A stretch of DNA of 64,000 nucleotides from an uncultured Clostridia bacterium. GTDB taxonomy: Bacteria > Bacillota > Clostridia > Oscillospirales > Acutalibacteraceae. Where the stretch lies: NCBI GenBank assembly GCA_944384925.1, contig CALWVF010000001.1, forward strand, positions 1 through 64,000, given 5' to 3'. The stretch's first letter is position 1. Every line of letters starts with the position of its first letter. Shown here one piece after another: positions 9,001 to 16,065 of this stretch. Under the pieces are notes generated by a model. It worked only from the letters and a program-made list of their open reading frames with translations. It had not been told where the DNA came from and made no database searches. Both the position numbers and the translations under genes were made by a program.

Positions 9001-11034
9001 GAAGTAATCTAATTTTTCTTCTAACTTTGGGGTTTTAAAAGGATATTTTTTTATATCATCTATAAGAGCATTAAACCTATCAAATAACTCATTGTTAGTT
9101 TCAAAAAACTCTCCAAATTTTTGCTGTACATTTTTAAATGAATTTGAACCCAATATGCCTCTTATACTATTATCTAACGCTTTTGCAACCGGCGACATTG
9201 GTTTATTGATATTATTGTCTTGAATAGCTGCAGGAGCTTCAGGTTGTTTTTCTTCATCATCAGCATTTTCATCTAATTTGGAAGCATCTTTTGCAGGTGT
9301 TTCTGTAGTTTCTGGCTTTGGCGTATCAATTTCAGATGGTGCAGTTGTTTGATTTTTGCTTTTTCTTCTAAACCATCTTCTTTTAGGTTTTTGTTGAGAT
9401 TGTTCATTAGGTTTATTATCTGAGTCATTAGAAGCATTTTTTTCAGCCTGTTGTGCGATTTGTACATTTTCTTTAATGGAATTTTCTGATAATTCATTTT
9501 TATGATTTTTTCTTTTAGAGCGTACAAAAAAACGTAAAAATCTGTTGTTCGAGCGTTTCATTCTTGCTTTAAAAGGAGTTTTATCTCTAGTTTGAATTTC
9601 TGTAACTTCAGGGTTGGTAAGAACTCTTAAAATATTACCAAATCTATGCCCGGTATGGAGCTTTGATTTCTTTTCGGTAAATTCTTGGCCCACAATACGC
9701 ATGATTTTAATAGTATCTCTTATTTTTTGATTTTCTTGAAGAGTTGTAATAACAGATGGATCTATAATCCCATTTATAAAATCATTTTTATCGAAAAATG
9801 TGTCTAAGTCATTTAACAAAGATTCGCCTACATCGCATATATCTATTATCGATTGCCTATTTTTAGCACCCCAATCACTTATAACTCCTAATAGTCTTAC
9901 AATAAGAGGTATTGCAAATTTGGATTTATATGCAGCTTGACAGAGTGAGTTGCTAAGATATTTTAATTCATTGATAAAAGAATTTTTTATAAGTAATAAA
10001 TTATCCTTTTGAGCAATCATATCTGAGATCATAGGGCCTAATAAGCCTTTAAATTGTGGGTTATTAGCAATGTTCAAATATTGATTAGATATCTGTTTTT
10101 CTGAAGATTTTGGTGAGTAAAATAACACTTTATCAAATGCTATAATCCATTGTATACTAGTATCAAAATAATCAATGGCCTTTTTTATTGTTTTAGCAAA
10201 CTTAATGGGATGAAATATTGCAGAAAATCCAAGTCCACGTTTGCTATAATTGGCAAATTCAGAAACAATGGTATTTTGGAACTCCTCTTTAGCTTTTTTA
10301 AAGCGAGAGAATACAAAAAACACCGAAGTACATGTGTTGCTAAAACTTTTTAAAGTATTACTCTTAAAGCGTGATGCATTATTATCCTCGACTTTATTTT
10401 TGGGAGATTCAGGATAGTTAATCAGTCTGTCTTTCTCAGAGTTTGGTTTATCTAATAATGAATTTTCCTGATTAAAATTCAAGTATTCATTAAACATAGA
10501 GATAGCTCTATGACCTTGTTGAAGTGTATTAGATAGTGCTTTATATTTCGGAAGTTTTGCTTTCGCTTTCTTCTCTATGTCTCTAGCTTCTTCTGCTTTC
10601 TGAGCAGCGTCCATGGGGTTATCGGCATAATCGGACGCGATTATAGCTTCTTCATGAGCAGCTATAGTTTTTTCAGCTTTTTCCTTAACAACTCCCTTAG
10701 CTTTTTTAATTTTAGGATTTACTTTATCGTTTAAAAAATTGGAAAATGAGGTAATATCTGATTCTGTTTTGCTTTTACTTTTTGGAGTATAGGATACATT
10801 TCTCGTAACGCCGAGATTCTTATATACATAAAGTCCAGAGTAATTTGGTTGATAGTCTATTAAATCTTGAAATGGATTTTTTGACTTCTTGGCAACAGCA
10901 GGAAGCGAATTGTTATTCTTTATATTAAGATTATTATTAGTATCGTTGGTATCGTTGGAAGTATTTAACGAAGGGTTATTGCCAACCTTTTCTTTTTGTT
11001 CATTTTCTTTTGTATCATAGACTGTTTCTGGCAA
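1..11034 (-). CDS. Giant multidomain repeat/coiled-coil protein, C-terminus outside the window (at least 3,678 aa)
   Basis: I read every in-frame triplet from the TTG start at 11034 to base 1 and found no stop. The start follows a GGAGG site (11045-11049) with a 10-nt spacer. No signal peptide is visible. Order along the protein: polar N-terminus; a long helical, solenoid-like part (about residues 612-1740); a Gly/Ala-rich hydrophobic stretch (about 1745-1810); a Lys/Glu-rich charged helix (about 1920-1970); an acidic Ser/Thr/Pro-rich linker; a Trp-containing coiled coil (about 2165-2318); HN-type helical repeats (about 2440-2860); a long coiled coil (about 2900-3200); and a Ser/Asn/Asp-rich tail. 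Basic-aromatic patches such as RRWFRRK and TWFKGWFSGKK sit at linker junctions. The family is not recognised. A structural or scaffold protein or a large effector are possible, but function is unknown. It has its own promoter and appears monocistronic. Confidence 0.93.
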   Translation of the reverse strand, partial: MPETVYDTKENEQKEKVGNNPSLNTSNDTNDTNNNLNIKNNNSLPAVAKKSKNPFQDLIDYQPNYSGLYVYKNLGVTRNVSYTPKSKSKTESDITSFSNFLNDKVNPKIKKAKGVVKEKAEKTIAAHEEAIIASDYADNPMDAAQKAEEARDIEKKAKAKLPKYKALSNTLQQGHRAISMFNEYLNFNQENSLLDKPNSEKDRLINYPESPKNKVEDNNASRFKSNTLKSFSNTCTSVFFVFSRFKKAKEEFQNTIVSEFANYSKRGLGFSAIFHPIKFAKTIKKAIDYFDTSIQWIIAFDKVLFYSPKSSEKQISNQYLNIANNPQFKGLLGPMISDMIAQKDNLLLIKNSFINELKYLSNSLCQAAYKSKFAIPLIVRLLGVISDWGAKNRQSIIDICDVGESLLNDLDTFFDKNDFINGIIDPSVITTLQENQKIRDTIKIMRIVGQEFTEKKSKLHTGHRFGNILRVLTNPEVTEIQTRDKTPFKARMKRSNNRFLRFFVRSKRKNHKNELSENSIKENVQIAQQAEKNASNDSDNKPNEQSQQKPKRRWFRRKSKNQTTAPSEIDTPKPETTETPAKDASKLDENADDEEKQPEAPAAIQDNNINKPMSPVAKALDNSIRGILGSNSFKNVQQKFGEFFETNNELFDRFNALIDDIKKYPFKTPKLEEKLDYFKKSLQRNYFKDKYKCYNELQILLKEIRDDITAPEGTDVEAIKKDFNASASHLLSAIENGRSTRTFTLLSFLSDEFFDLSNNFTINVARPHFNSTVSNYYSKDENQPGYYIRALIYNLKFLLHSAGYKAMKLQQQYQNNLNSDNHFARQQEQLCNFAHTILSSQGTKAFIQKNLQISAFTLENIDQIFNENSVQKTALLEAAVSLTKDVVNNIDNYKDILSDTAGKILQSKIDSIKSSQEKAILEGASGKLSHYEVKELDKNSDKQIEQLNFSKDKLISNIANVKLKSMWVAELGYDNQTYAKSTKNVFNIAKQLDRNQQKAMLFTVSPSLYSLLSALFSACNFFMSFVPDSPEHASKVTEALTSLINKAIDKDGNISEDMQSMLTKIQEALKENNPSLSLMKVLSQIYLDKEPPEIATLLQCAASFTFLSLYKTKDNDTIQAIVKLLSKENNKKEFYDFSADIIQGIFDLNSDKEDNENENGKNNYIADIVKNLPENDLVNFIFELVGCAINTGFFGFFTNEKISKDLLDTLAKALTNENTTEKNFKPILISASLSSLSPTFIKSLKEKPDFLINSLPKIIDFLGDQSYQFKLLYSFFIANMDNKQKEDYSNLFTDSIMNFLKSITNANGKFTVSNNEIFKMIQSLLANNSKASTLNFIKSICQSYSDNDKLREGLYDIINKAYASIIMPIGSSELPKDLIDILNNSSDDFNVNLDELLENLSNGQRDNALVKVISSLSPRGDNALSSYIPFLLKQPAVEELISKLLTSVNENLLSKDSCLELAKKIKEVNDYDELKHALISHFKQFLPKLLGLIASLDKDNLADLTINSVNEFTKNNPQFKDILNLVELNEEQKKSTKEGIANAFDTLLSPLSDDNETVSEQKAEQIIGLGLDIANIISAKDEQNKTQAIVKFADKISSNDNNIVDTAEEMLSGPINFINELLQLAVAQELFKTYSQKKNFPKLQNALIKAATPQGNADEDASQNAVLKILNNERVANALRLLLELLSKNMQNQISQDFKKQYTNKEYLLKLSSEIKTYYEDPENAGKELKSPLEFILDSLNLNSFIMRYLKNGTVILTAVTNLGTVINIAAPGVGVGIAKLGQTTLNGAKNGVKTAGHYTGVLLAKILRKAKKSSNSNNDISDDTDTGDEEFSSTIDILPEPPTPISSAEQTPLSTVQAYTKNNVNVPISASTKDHNEDNANGKIEQSSIFLQTLNLEPYPQEALQGIKTEMIQDTLSFIGLDKESKQKRAQQAEEKEKQKAEVKAKKEEEKKRKAAEAQAKEEEENKSNPQEKANKPGKLQRAKTWFKGWFSGKKNNSQISNDDQAEQIGINNENIDTIETPLANITENPDISTGEELSVIPGSENNNLNTHNTDTNDITQSESNIPPSAVSLVQPSGPAELPPFYSVSSELPSISVTETPSTASEPSHSDENTSTTESSSDSSGGALPETPDANIIASTAVEPTVEEVLEENSKNSGSDTSTSEEQNALDPKKALLLEWQQRIDKKTSKWDKKIKKRKDKLEDDIADANETCNNNITALNEKYDEDVENTTKEYDKKLVQAGWFRQKAIQVQKWNTLRNLKNDYEDNIKKLKDNRDDAIKELQNEANKNIKKLETDKTKDINKLKKEQKKALNPGIARQVANKAGKMFNAVVGKLKGKPKVTSTAQVQDEDSQSETTQSTKDEMSDTQSVNPSAPETTPEELSATDTEETEPGSMISNLLIEPNSTSNEVSEVSQQPEPENLSVSKQPSLNIDKIFSTEELINDLSDDLEDKKQIEQDVQAAVNDLLNKVVAAQERSSLGAKDKDLSLMRNFHKVNNMHNLNISRAALSNLKSAANKKTEQRREVQAAVNDLLNKVVAAAQERSSLGAEDSNAFLLREWSKSIPALKKWKANTMKERDTRLTQQINQKHNQYIYKNAFDTIKTKYESLKQQNQVADTFTQKRDKKSLNSILSNLRTAANKKQQNEEKNVTQIQNKHNQTVLKNTFKKLSAAHKEKQRAVTEISNLAVQDRQQSVNDVIGNLLDNVVAQDEQRNTQQKQLEETISNNHNKLISKQAFSLLRTAANKKQQNEEKNVTQIQKLIARNNLRKSFDAWTTSKNELGQNKSADTFYNDHLQKRVLDIWRETTKKNKTLNELAQQLQLSHNKRITNTSFSKLKNIFYATQEKKANEAKLEKLRTLQDLIPQLLPPDNASINTDARKALQVINNSTSKVERRRVATTFNIQHGDNNKKIELSTQNGDTPKSARLISADDYTNKKDKIKKLLDECSITSSNFTILTSKKGIREIELEIPEYEGKIKEYEELKNQQIQHIESINKNIQELQQKKNNYEQEIQEATQSINALSESNNTSDSKKEKQKKDDLEKQKRLLNKTLRDKNTELRNTSLLSKTKSLKSEITKLEKQISEITAKLKQLQLAHNRQVLANDQKPKKINKFQNIISKNKNLIKELNDSIAVQQTILGQHQATVKEQEQKINASSTTVTKLRQQIVTNKGEIKELQDLIANEIAKLEQALAEKPAEEPEVSSSSELSIAPLNAGHNAPDKMASSDLEYSSEPPSSTISEHKPNLNRIHSINFESSSITNEQSNNDYLPSVYQFTDSNLGNPPTSPEEIFQLTNSSITDSHINSSSSSSDVDTSVSSNDNYGFVSNLELQKTSLYQDYRVLEYNLTQPLDLMIESLKNQSNPSNDDISKLQQAKSKALNILLEREKQALEILDNQSEDMSEQSYSDNSHDNHQPSLSIQDPFEESMHALNDIDLEDKTPILSNTADENTNVRAGSLEHSSNKSNDISSNIILNDAPSVPDRPPISHQSAQEYTPNSFDSFEPPSTITEIPVSQHSGAENSERIPSTISSSLLSSSSSLSPIVSAYDDKEIHSENNSDDSQLSTINLSDVFDAPMPQSSNTTIRPILPNVSSQHNEENIISKSSSSALDEDISDPQSDDLDNDPLSASSSNPGGSLSKSDSTKDSESSDDKANDIIKHIENSTPLIDEPEQVSDIPSQ
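2756..2815 (-). repeat. 60-bp exact repeat, copy 1, inside the giant gene
   Basis: These 60 bases are identical to 3071-3130. In the giant protein they encode LRTAANKKQQNEEKNVTQIQ. Both copies are in the same reading frame, so this is an in-frame coding duplication. Confidence 0.93.
3071..3130 (-). repeat. 60-bp exact repeat, copy 2, inside the giant gene
   Basis: Identical to 2756-2815. Absence of even synonymous differences points to a recent duplication or gene conversion. A weaker relative of the same segment (LKSAANKK) lies at about 3477-3510. Confidence 0.93.
3385..3453 (-). repeat. 69-bp repeat, copy 1, inside the giant gene
   Basis: Matches 3586-3651 apart from one extra CAG triplet. 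It encodes the segment around AAVNDLLNKVVAAAQERSS. The in-frame indel leaves the giant reading frame open. Confidence 0.9.
3586..3651 (-). repeat. 66-bp repeat, copy 2, inside the giant gene
   Basis: Same as 3385-3453 minus one CAG triplet, so the run of alanines is one shorter. A related but diverged copy (NDVIGNLLDNVVAQDEQ) is encoded near 2890-2960. Confidence 0.9.
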
Positions 11035-11084
11035 CTTTAATACACCTCCACAAAAAATTAGTTAATTTTACAGGTTTATTATTA

Positions 11085-11093
11085 ATTATATCA
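11085..11093 (-). promoter_or_regulatory. Extended -10 promoter of the giant gene
   Basis: On the minus strand the sequence reads TGA-TATAAT, a perfect -10 hexamer (11085-11090) with the extended TGN motif. The -35 region is poor, as is usual for extended -10 promoters. Transcription would start about 40 bases before the TTG start codon. Confidence 0.65.
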
Positions 11094-11130
11094 TAATACA
11101 AAAATTTATTCTATTGAAAAAAGTAACAAT

Positions 11131-11172
11131 AAAACGGCTATGTTTTTATAATTTATGCAACATAACCGTTTT
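11131..11172 (-). terminator. Intrinsic terminator downstream of tex
   Basis: Inverted repeat AAAACGG-C-TATGTT / AACATA-A-CCGTTTT with a 14-nt loop lies between tex and the giant gene's promoter. The minus-strand 3' arm ends in TTTT. It should insulate the giant gene from tex transcription. Confidence 0.75.
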
Positions 11173-11254
11173 GTATATTTATATTTAATTAAATTTGTTT
11201 GTTTTACATAATAAAAAATTCCATGTATAATATAATAAAATTGGAACTGAAAAA

Positions 11255-13411
11255 TTATCTCATTGTTAAAGCGATTCTTTTTTTATCGACATCGACATCT
11301 AAAATTTTTACATTTATTACATCGCCAACTTTTAACACTTGTGAAGGATGTTTTATATATCTATCGCATATTTGAGAAATATGCAATAATCCATCATGAT
11401 GCACTCCAATATCCACAAAAGCGCCAAAGTCTATAACATTTCTAACAGTGCCTTGAAGTTCCATATCTTGTTTTAAATCTTTTATATCTAACACATCGGT
11501 TCTTAGCAGAGGAGGAGGCAGCTCATCTCTTGGGTCTCTACCGGGTTTTAAAAGTTCATCAGCAATATCATTTAATGTTGGAACACCTATACCAATTTCT
11601 TCCGATATTTCTTCTGCACCAATTTCATCTATAATATTTTTTATTGCTCCAATATTATTTTCTTTCAAATCATTTAAAGTATAACCGCAAATTGATAATA
11701 ATTGTTCAGCAGCTTTGTATGATTCAGGGTGAACAGCGGTATTATCTAAAATATTTTTACTTTCTGGGACTCTTAGGAAGCCAGCACATTGTTCAAAAGC
11801 TTTTGGCCCTAATTTAGGAACTCTTTTTAGCTCAGCTCTTTCTCTAAAGGCACCAACAGCTTCTCTGTATGCAATGATATTATTGCATACAGCGGCGCTT
11901 AGTCCTGACACTTGAGAAAGAAGCGAAGCAGACGCAGTGTTTAAATCTACACCAACGGTATTTACGCAATCTTCGACAACTCCTTTAAGGGCATTATCTA
12001 ATTGTTTTTCTGGCATATCATGTTGGTATTGCCCTACCCCTATAGCCTTTGGATCAATCTTCACAAGTTCGGCAAGTGGATCTTGTAACCTACGTGCTAT
12101 AGAAACGGCACTTCGCAATGTAACATCAAAATTAGGAAATTCGCTGGCAGCAAGCTTTGACGCAGAATAAACAGAGGCTCCTGCTTCGTTTACTACCATG
12201 TAAGAGATATTATAGTCTAAATCATTTTTTATTGTTTTAATAAGATTAGCTGTGAATATTTCAGTTTCTTTAGATGCTGTACCATTGCCAATAGCAATTA
12301 CTTCAACTTTATGTTTTTTTATTAATTGTTCAATAGCAGTTTTTGCAGCGAGCAGCTTTTCCTCGGAATGTGTTATATATATTACATCAGTATCTAAAAC
12401 TAACCCAGTTGGATCGACGACTGCGATTTTGCAGCCTGTCCTATATCCAGGGTCCATGCCCATAGCTACTTTACCTTTAACAGGTGGTTGCATCAATAAA
12501 TGTTTTAGGTTTAACGAAAAAACTTTTATCGATTTAACAACAGCTGCATCAGTCAATTCATTTCTGATTTCTCGTTCAATAGATGGAAATATCAACCTTG
12601 AATATGAATCGAAAGCAGCTTGTTTAATTGCTTCGGAACAAGAGGAGGGTTCTTTTAAGTATACAGAATTTATTATATTTATAGCCTTTTCTGTATCGAC
12701 TTGAAGTGAAACTTTTAAAAAGCCTTGTTTTTCGCCTCTATCAATAGCTAGAACTCGATGGCTGACGATTTTTTTTATCGGTTCAATGCTATTATAATAT
12801 GTGTTATAAACAGAGTCGTCGTCTTCATTTTTAGGAGAAACTTGCAGTATGCCATGTTCCATGAATATTACTTTTAAACGTTTTCGTATCGATGCATTAT
12901 CTGAAATATTTTCTGCAATAATATCTAAAGCACCCGATAAGGCTTCTTTGGCAGATGCTATACCTTTTTCTTCATTAACATATTCTTCGGCCATCTCAAT
13001 GGGTGTAGCATTTAACTCTGATTGTTCTAGAATTTGATTTGCAAGCGGTTCTAAGCCTTTATCTCGAGCTATTGATGCACGAGTTTTTCGTTTGGGTCGG
13101 TAAGGCCTATATATGTCTTCAACTTCAGAGAGAGTAACTGCATTTTCTAATGCAATAGCTATTTCGTTTGTCATTTTGTCTTGCCCTGCAATCAAAGCAG
13201 ATACTTCTTTTTTGCGTTGTTCTAGACCTCTTAAATATTCTAGTCTATCAAAAAAGTCTCTTAATGTCTGATCATCCATAGATCCATGGGCCTCTTTTCT
13301 GTATCTGGCAATAAATGGGATAGTATTACCTTCATCAATTAATTGGATAGTATTTTCTACTTGCCAATGTTTTAAATTAAATTCTTCACCTAACACGTTT
13401 GTTAAATTCAT
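11255..13411 (-). CDS. tex: Tex family S1 RNA-binding protein / transcription accessory protein
   Basis: The 718-aa product matches Tex at full length. It opens with the typical helical N-terminus (IPFIARYRKEAHGSMDD), continues with a YqgF/RNase H-like domain (GMDPGYRTGCKIAVVD, about residues 320-335), then helix-hairpin-helix motifs (NTASASLLSQVSGLS; FRERAELKRVPKLGPKAFEQ), and ends in an S1 domain (GTVRNVIDFGAFVDIGVHHD). Tex proteins bind RNA polymerase-associated nucleic acid and affect gene expression. The ATG is preceded by AAGGTGAT. The gene is followed by its own terminator and diverges from the cysteine desulfurase operon. Confidence 0.97.
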   Translation of the reverse strand: MNLTNVLGEEFNLKHWQVENTIQLIDEGNTIPFIARYRKEAHGSMDDQTLRDFFDRLEYLRGLEQRKKEVSALIAGQDKMTNEIAIALENAVTLSEVEDIYRPYRPKRKTRASIARDKGLEPLANQILEQSELNATPIEMAEEYVNEEKGIASAKEALSGALDIIAENISDNASIRKRLKVIFMEHGILQVSPKNEDDDSVYNTYYNSIEPIKKIVSHRVLAIDRGEKQGFLKVSLQVDTEKAINIINSVYLKEPSSCSEAIKQAAFDSYSRLIFPSIEREIRNELTDAAVVKSIKVFSLNLKHLLMQPPVKGKVAMGMDPGYRTGCKIAVVDPTGLVLDTDVIYITHSEEKLLAAKTAIEQLIKKHKVEVIAIGNGTASKETEIFTANLIKTIKNDLDYNISYMVVNEAGASVYSASKLAASEFPNFDVTLRSAVSIARRLQDPLAELVKIDPKAIGVGQYQHDMPEKQLDNALKGVVEDCVNTVGVDLNTASASLLSQVSGLSAAVCNNIIAYREAVGAFRERAELKRVPKLGPKAFEQCAGFLRVPESKNILDNTAVHPESYKAAEQLLSICGYTLNDLKENNIGAIKNIIDEIGAEEISEEIGIGVPTLNDIADELLKPGRDPRDELPPPLLRTDVLDIKDLKQDMELQGTVRNVIDFGAFVDIGVHHDGLLHISQICDRYIKHPSQVLKVGDVINVKILDVDVDKKRIALTMR

Positions 13412-13620
13412 TAGATCACCTTTTAAATAATTAAATTTTTTATTTTAGTGTTTTTATGTTATTTTTGTAGCAGCAAAAGATGATGAATATATAAAATATT
13501 GGAATTCAAAATCTTGCTAGCAAAATTCACTTAAATAAATATTATACATGACTTTTAGGGAGATTTCAATATTTTACAGTTTAACTAAAATGAGCGCACA
13601 TAAATTACTATTTAAAAAGT

Positions 13621-13647
13621 TTGACATTTAATGTATAATAATATAAA
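13621..13647 (+). promoter_or_regulatory. Possible promoter of the cysteine desulfurase operon
   Basis: A perfect -35 hexamer TTGACA (13621-13626) is followed by TATAAA at 13642-13647 with a short 15-bp spacer; a TATAAT also sits at 13634-13639. The exact pairing is uncertain, but this is the only strong promoter-like patch before the 13701 start. Confidence 0.4.
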
Positions 13648-13700
13648 TAGATAATAATTAAAGTAAAATAATTTATATATAATTTTTTGGAGGGTTTTAT

Positions 13701-14837
13701 TTGAAAGAAATATACCTAGACAATAGTGCAACTACTATTGTGTGTAAAAACGCAGCAGATAAAATTTTAGAATTACTTACATTAAAATACGGAAATCCAT
13801 CGTCTTTACACGAAAAAGGTATTGAAGCTGAAAATGAATTAAAAGTTGCAAGAAGTATAATTGCTAAATCATTAGATTGTGATACAAGAGAAATTTATTT
13901 CACATCTGGCGGAACAGAAAGCAATAACTTGGCTTTGTTTGGGGCAGCCTTTGCAAGAAAAAAATTTGGCAATAGAATTGTTACTACAGAGATAGAGCAC
14001 TCTTCTGTATTGGAATCTGCTTATGAGCTGGAAAGGTTAGGCTTTGAAGTGGTGTATTTAAAACCAGATAAATATGGGTATGTTAGTAAAAACGATATTT
14101 CTGATGCAATTAATAAAGATACAATTTTAGTAAGTATTATGATGGTAAATAATGAATTGGGAAGCATTTTACCTGTTGATTGTGTGAAAAAAATTATTAA
14201 ACAAAATAATTCATCTGCTTTATTGCATATAGACGCTGTGCAAGCATATGGTAAAATGCTTGTTAAACCACATAAACTTGGGGCAGATTTACTAACAATA
14301 TCTGCCCATAAAGTTCACGGACCAAAAGGTGTAGGGGCTTTGTTTATATCTAAAGGAGTAAAAATATTACCAAGAATTTTTGGGGGCCTTCAGGAAGAAC
14401 GTATTAGGCCAGGGACACAGGCAGCGCCATTAATAGCTGGATTTGGGGAAGCTGTGAAGGAATTTGGCGATATAAATAAAAGATTGGTTGAAATTCAAGA
14501 ATTAAGAGATTATTGTGTATCGAAGCTTGAGCAATTAGAAAGGATACACATAAACTCAGCGTGTGAGGCTATTCCTTATGTTATAAATTTTTCTACTTGT
14601 TTGTTTCGATCGGAGACAATCCTACATTATTTAGGTGCCAGAAATATATATGTTTCAAGCGGTTCTGCTTGCTCAAAGGGTAAGAAGAGCCATGTTTTAG
14701 AGAGTGCTTTGAAAGATAAAAAACTTATAGATTCTGCAATAAGAGTAAGTTTTTCTAAATATAGCACTAAAGAAGATGTTGATATATTTATAAATGCTTT
14801 GTCTGATGGGATAAAAAAGCTTGTAAGGAGCAATTAA
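13701..14837 (+). CDS. Cysteine desulfurase (NifS/IscS type, partner of ThiI)
   Basis: The 378-aa, fold-type I PLP enzyme would take sulfur from cysteine. It has the N-terminal YLDNSATT motif, the PLP lysine in SAHKVHGPKG (Lys204), and the catalytic cysteine in SSGSACSKG (Cys324) on a short mobile loop. The start is TTG after GGAGGG. Its stop is 34 bases before thiI, the same pairing as NifZ-ThiI in Bacillus, so it most likely supplies persulfide to ThiI for 4-thiouridine in tRNA. No Fe-S scaffold gene is nearby, which argues against a dedicated Fe-S role. Confidence 0.95.
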   Translation: MKEIYLDNSATTIVCKNAADKILELLTLKYGNPSSLHEKGIEAENELKVARSIIAKSLDCDTREIYFTSGGTESNNLALFGAAFARKKFGNRIVTTEIEHSSVLESAYELERLGFEVVYLKPDKYGYVSKNDISDAINKDTILVSIMMVNNELGSILPVDCVKKIIKQNNSSALLHIDAVQAYGKMLVKPHKLGADLLTISAHKVHGPKGVGALFISKGVKILPRIFGGLQEERIRPGTQAAPLIAGFGEAVKEFGDINKRLVEIQELRDYCVSKLEQLERIHINSACEAIPYVINFSTCLFRSETILHYLGARNIYVSSGSACSKGKKSHVLESALKDKKLIDSAIRVSFSKYSTKEDVDIFINALSDGIKKLVRSN

Positions 14838-14871
14838 TTAAATTATAAAATTAAAATATAGGGGAATAGTT

Positions 14872-16038
14872 ATGAAAGAAGTATTGCTTATAAAATTAGG
14901 AGAGGTTGTTTTAAAAGGACTTAACAGACGCGGTTTTGAAGATGTGCTTTTGAAAAATATTAGGATGAGTCTTAAAAAGGTTGGAAATTTTAGTGTAAGT
15001 ATTTCACAATCAACAATATATGTATTGCCTGTTGATGATAAATCTGACATAGATAATGCAGTTGAAAAAATATCAAAAATATTTGGAATAGCAGCTTTTT
15101 CAAGAGCATGTGCAGCTCAAAAGAATATGGATGATATAAAACTAAAAGCACAAGAGTATTTGAAAGATAAGCTGGAATTTGCAAAAACTTTTAAGGTGGA
15201 ATCAAAAAGGGCAGACAAACGATTCCCGATGAAATCTCCAGAAATCTCGGCAGAGATCGGAGGACATATATTAGAAAAATTTCCTAATATTAAAGTAGAT
15301 GTACATAATCCAGATGTTACTATTATGGTAGAAATCCGTGAATCGGGAGCTTATATTAGTGCTGATGTGTTTGCAGGGGCAGGAGGATTGCCTGTTGGGA
15401 CTGCTGATAAGGCTATGGTTTTAATTTCAGGAGGAATAGATAGCCCTGTTGCAGCTTGGATGATGGCAAAAAGAGGAGTACAACTTAAAGCAATACATTT
15501 TGCAAGTCCTCCATATACAAGCCCAAGAGCAGAGCAAAAAGTGCATGAATTACTCGAGAGGGTATCACTATATAGTGGAAGCATAGAGTTAATAACAGTG
15601 CCCTTTACTGAAATTCAAGAAAATATAAAAAATAAATGTCCTGAAGAATTTTTTACTATAATTATGAGAAGGATAATGATGCAAATAGCCCAGAGAATAG
15701 CTCTTGATTATAATTGTAAGGCACTTATCACAGGCGAAAGTTTAGGGCAGGTGGCAAGCCAAACCATGCATGCTATAGCATGCACTCAGGAACCATTGAC
15801 AATGCCAGTGTTTAGACCATTGATCGGTATGGATAAAGATGAGATTGTATCAATATCGAGAAAAATTAATACCTTTGAGATTTCTATTCAACCCTATGAG
15901 GATTGTTGTACTGTGTTTACACCAAAACATCCTAAGACTAAACCGATCCTCAAATATGTTAAACAAGCAGAATCTACTGTCGATTTTAAACCATTGATTG
16001 ATGAATGTATAAAAAACATTAAAGTATTAAATATATAA
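14872..16038 (+). CDS. thiI: tRNA 4-thiouridine sulfurtransferase ThiI
   Basis: The 388-aa protein has a ferredoxin-like plus THUMP N-terminal half (to about residue 165) and a PP-loop ATPase domain with SGGIDSPVAAWMM. The C-terminal signature EDCCTVFTPKHPKTKP is typical of the short Firmicutes form without a rhodanese domain. It adenylates U8 of tRNA and transfers sulfur delivered by the desulfurase encoded just upstream. It lies in a tight operon (gaps of 34 and 27 bases). Confidence 0.96.
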   Translation: MKEVLLIKLGEVVLKGLNRRGFEDVLLKNIRMSLKKVGNFSVSISQSTIYVLPVDDKSDIDNAVEKISKIFGIAAFSRACAAQKNMDDIKLKAQEYLKDKLEFAKTFKVESKRADKRFPMKSPEISAEIGGHILEKFPNIKVDVHNPDVTIMVEIRESGAYISADVFAGAGGLPVGTADKAMVLISGGIDSPVAAWMMAKRGVQLKAIHFASPPYTSPRAEQKVHELLERVSLYSGSIELITVPFTEIQENIKNKCPEEFFTIIMRRIMMQIAQRIALDYNCKALITGESLGQVASQTMHAIACTQEPLTMPVFRPLIGMDKDEIVSISRKINTFEISIQPYEDCCTVFTPKHPKTKPILKYVKQAESTVDFKPLIDECIKNIKVLNI

Positions 16039-16065
16039 TTTTAAAATTTACCAGGAGGTGAAATT

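Noticed and set aside
1..11034. Giant gene as a secreted adhesin or polyketide/nonribosomal synthase
   Set aside because: No signal peptide, no sortase motif visible in the window, and no carrier, condensation or ketosynthase motifs.
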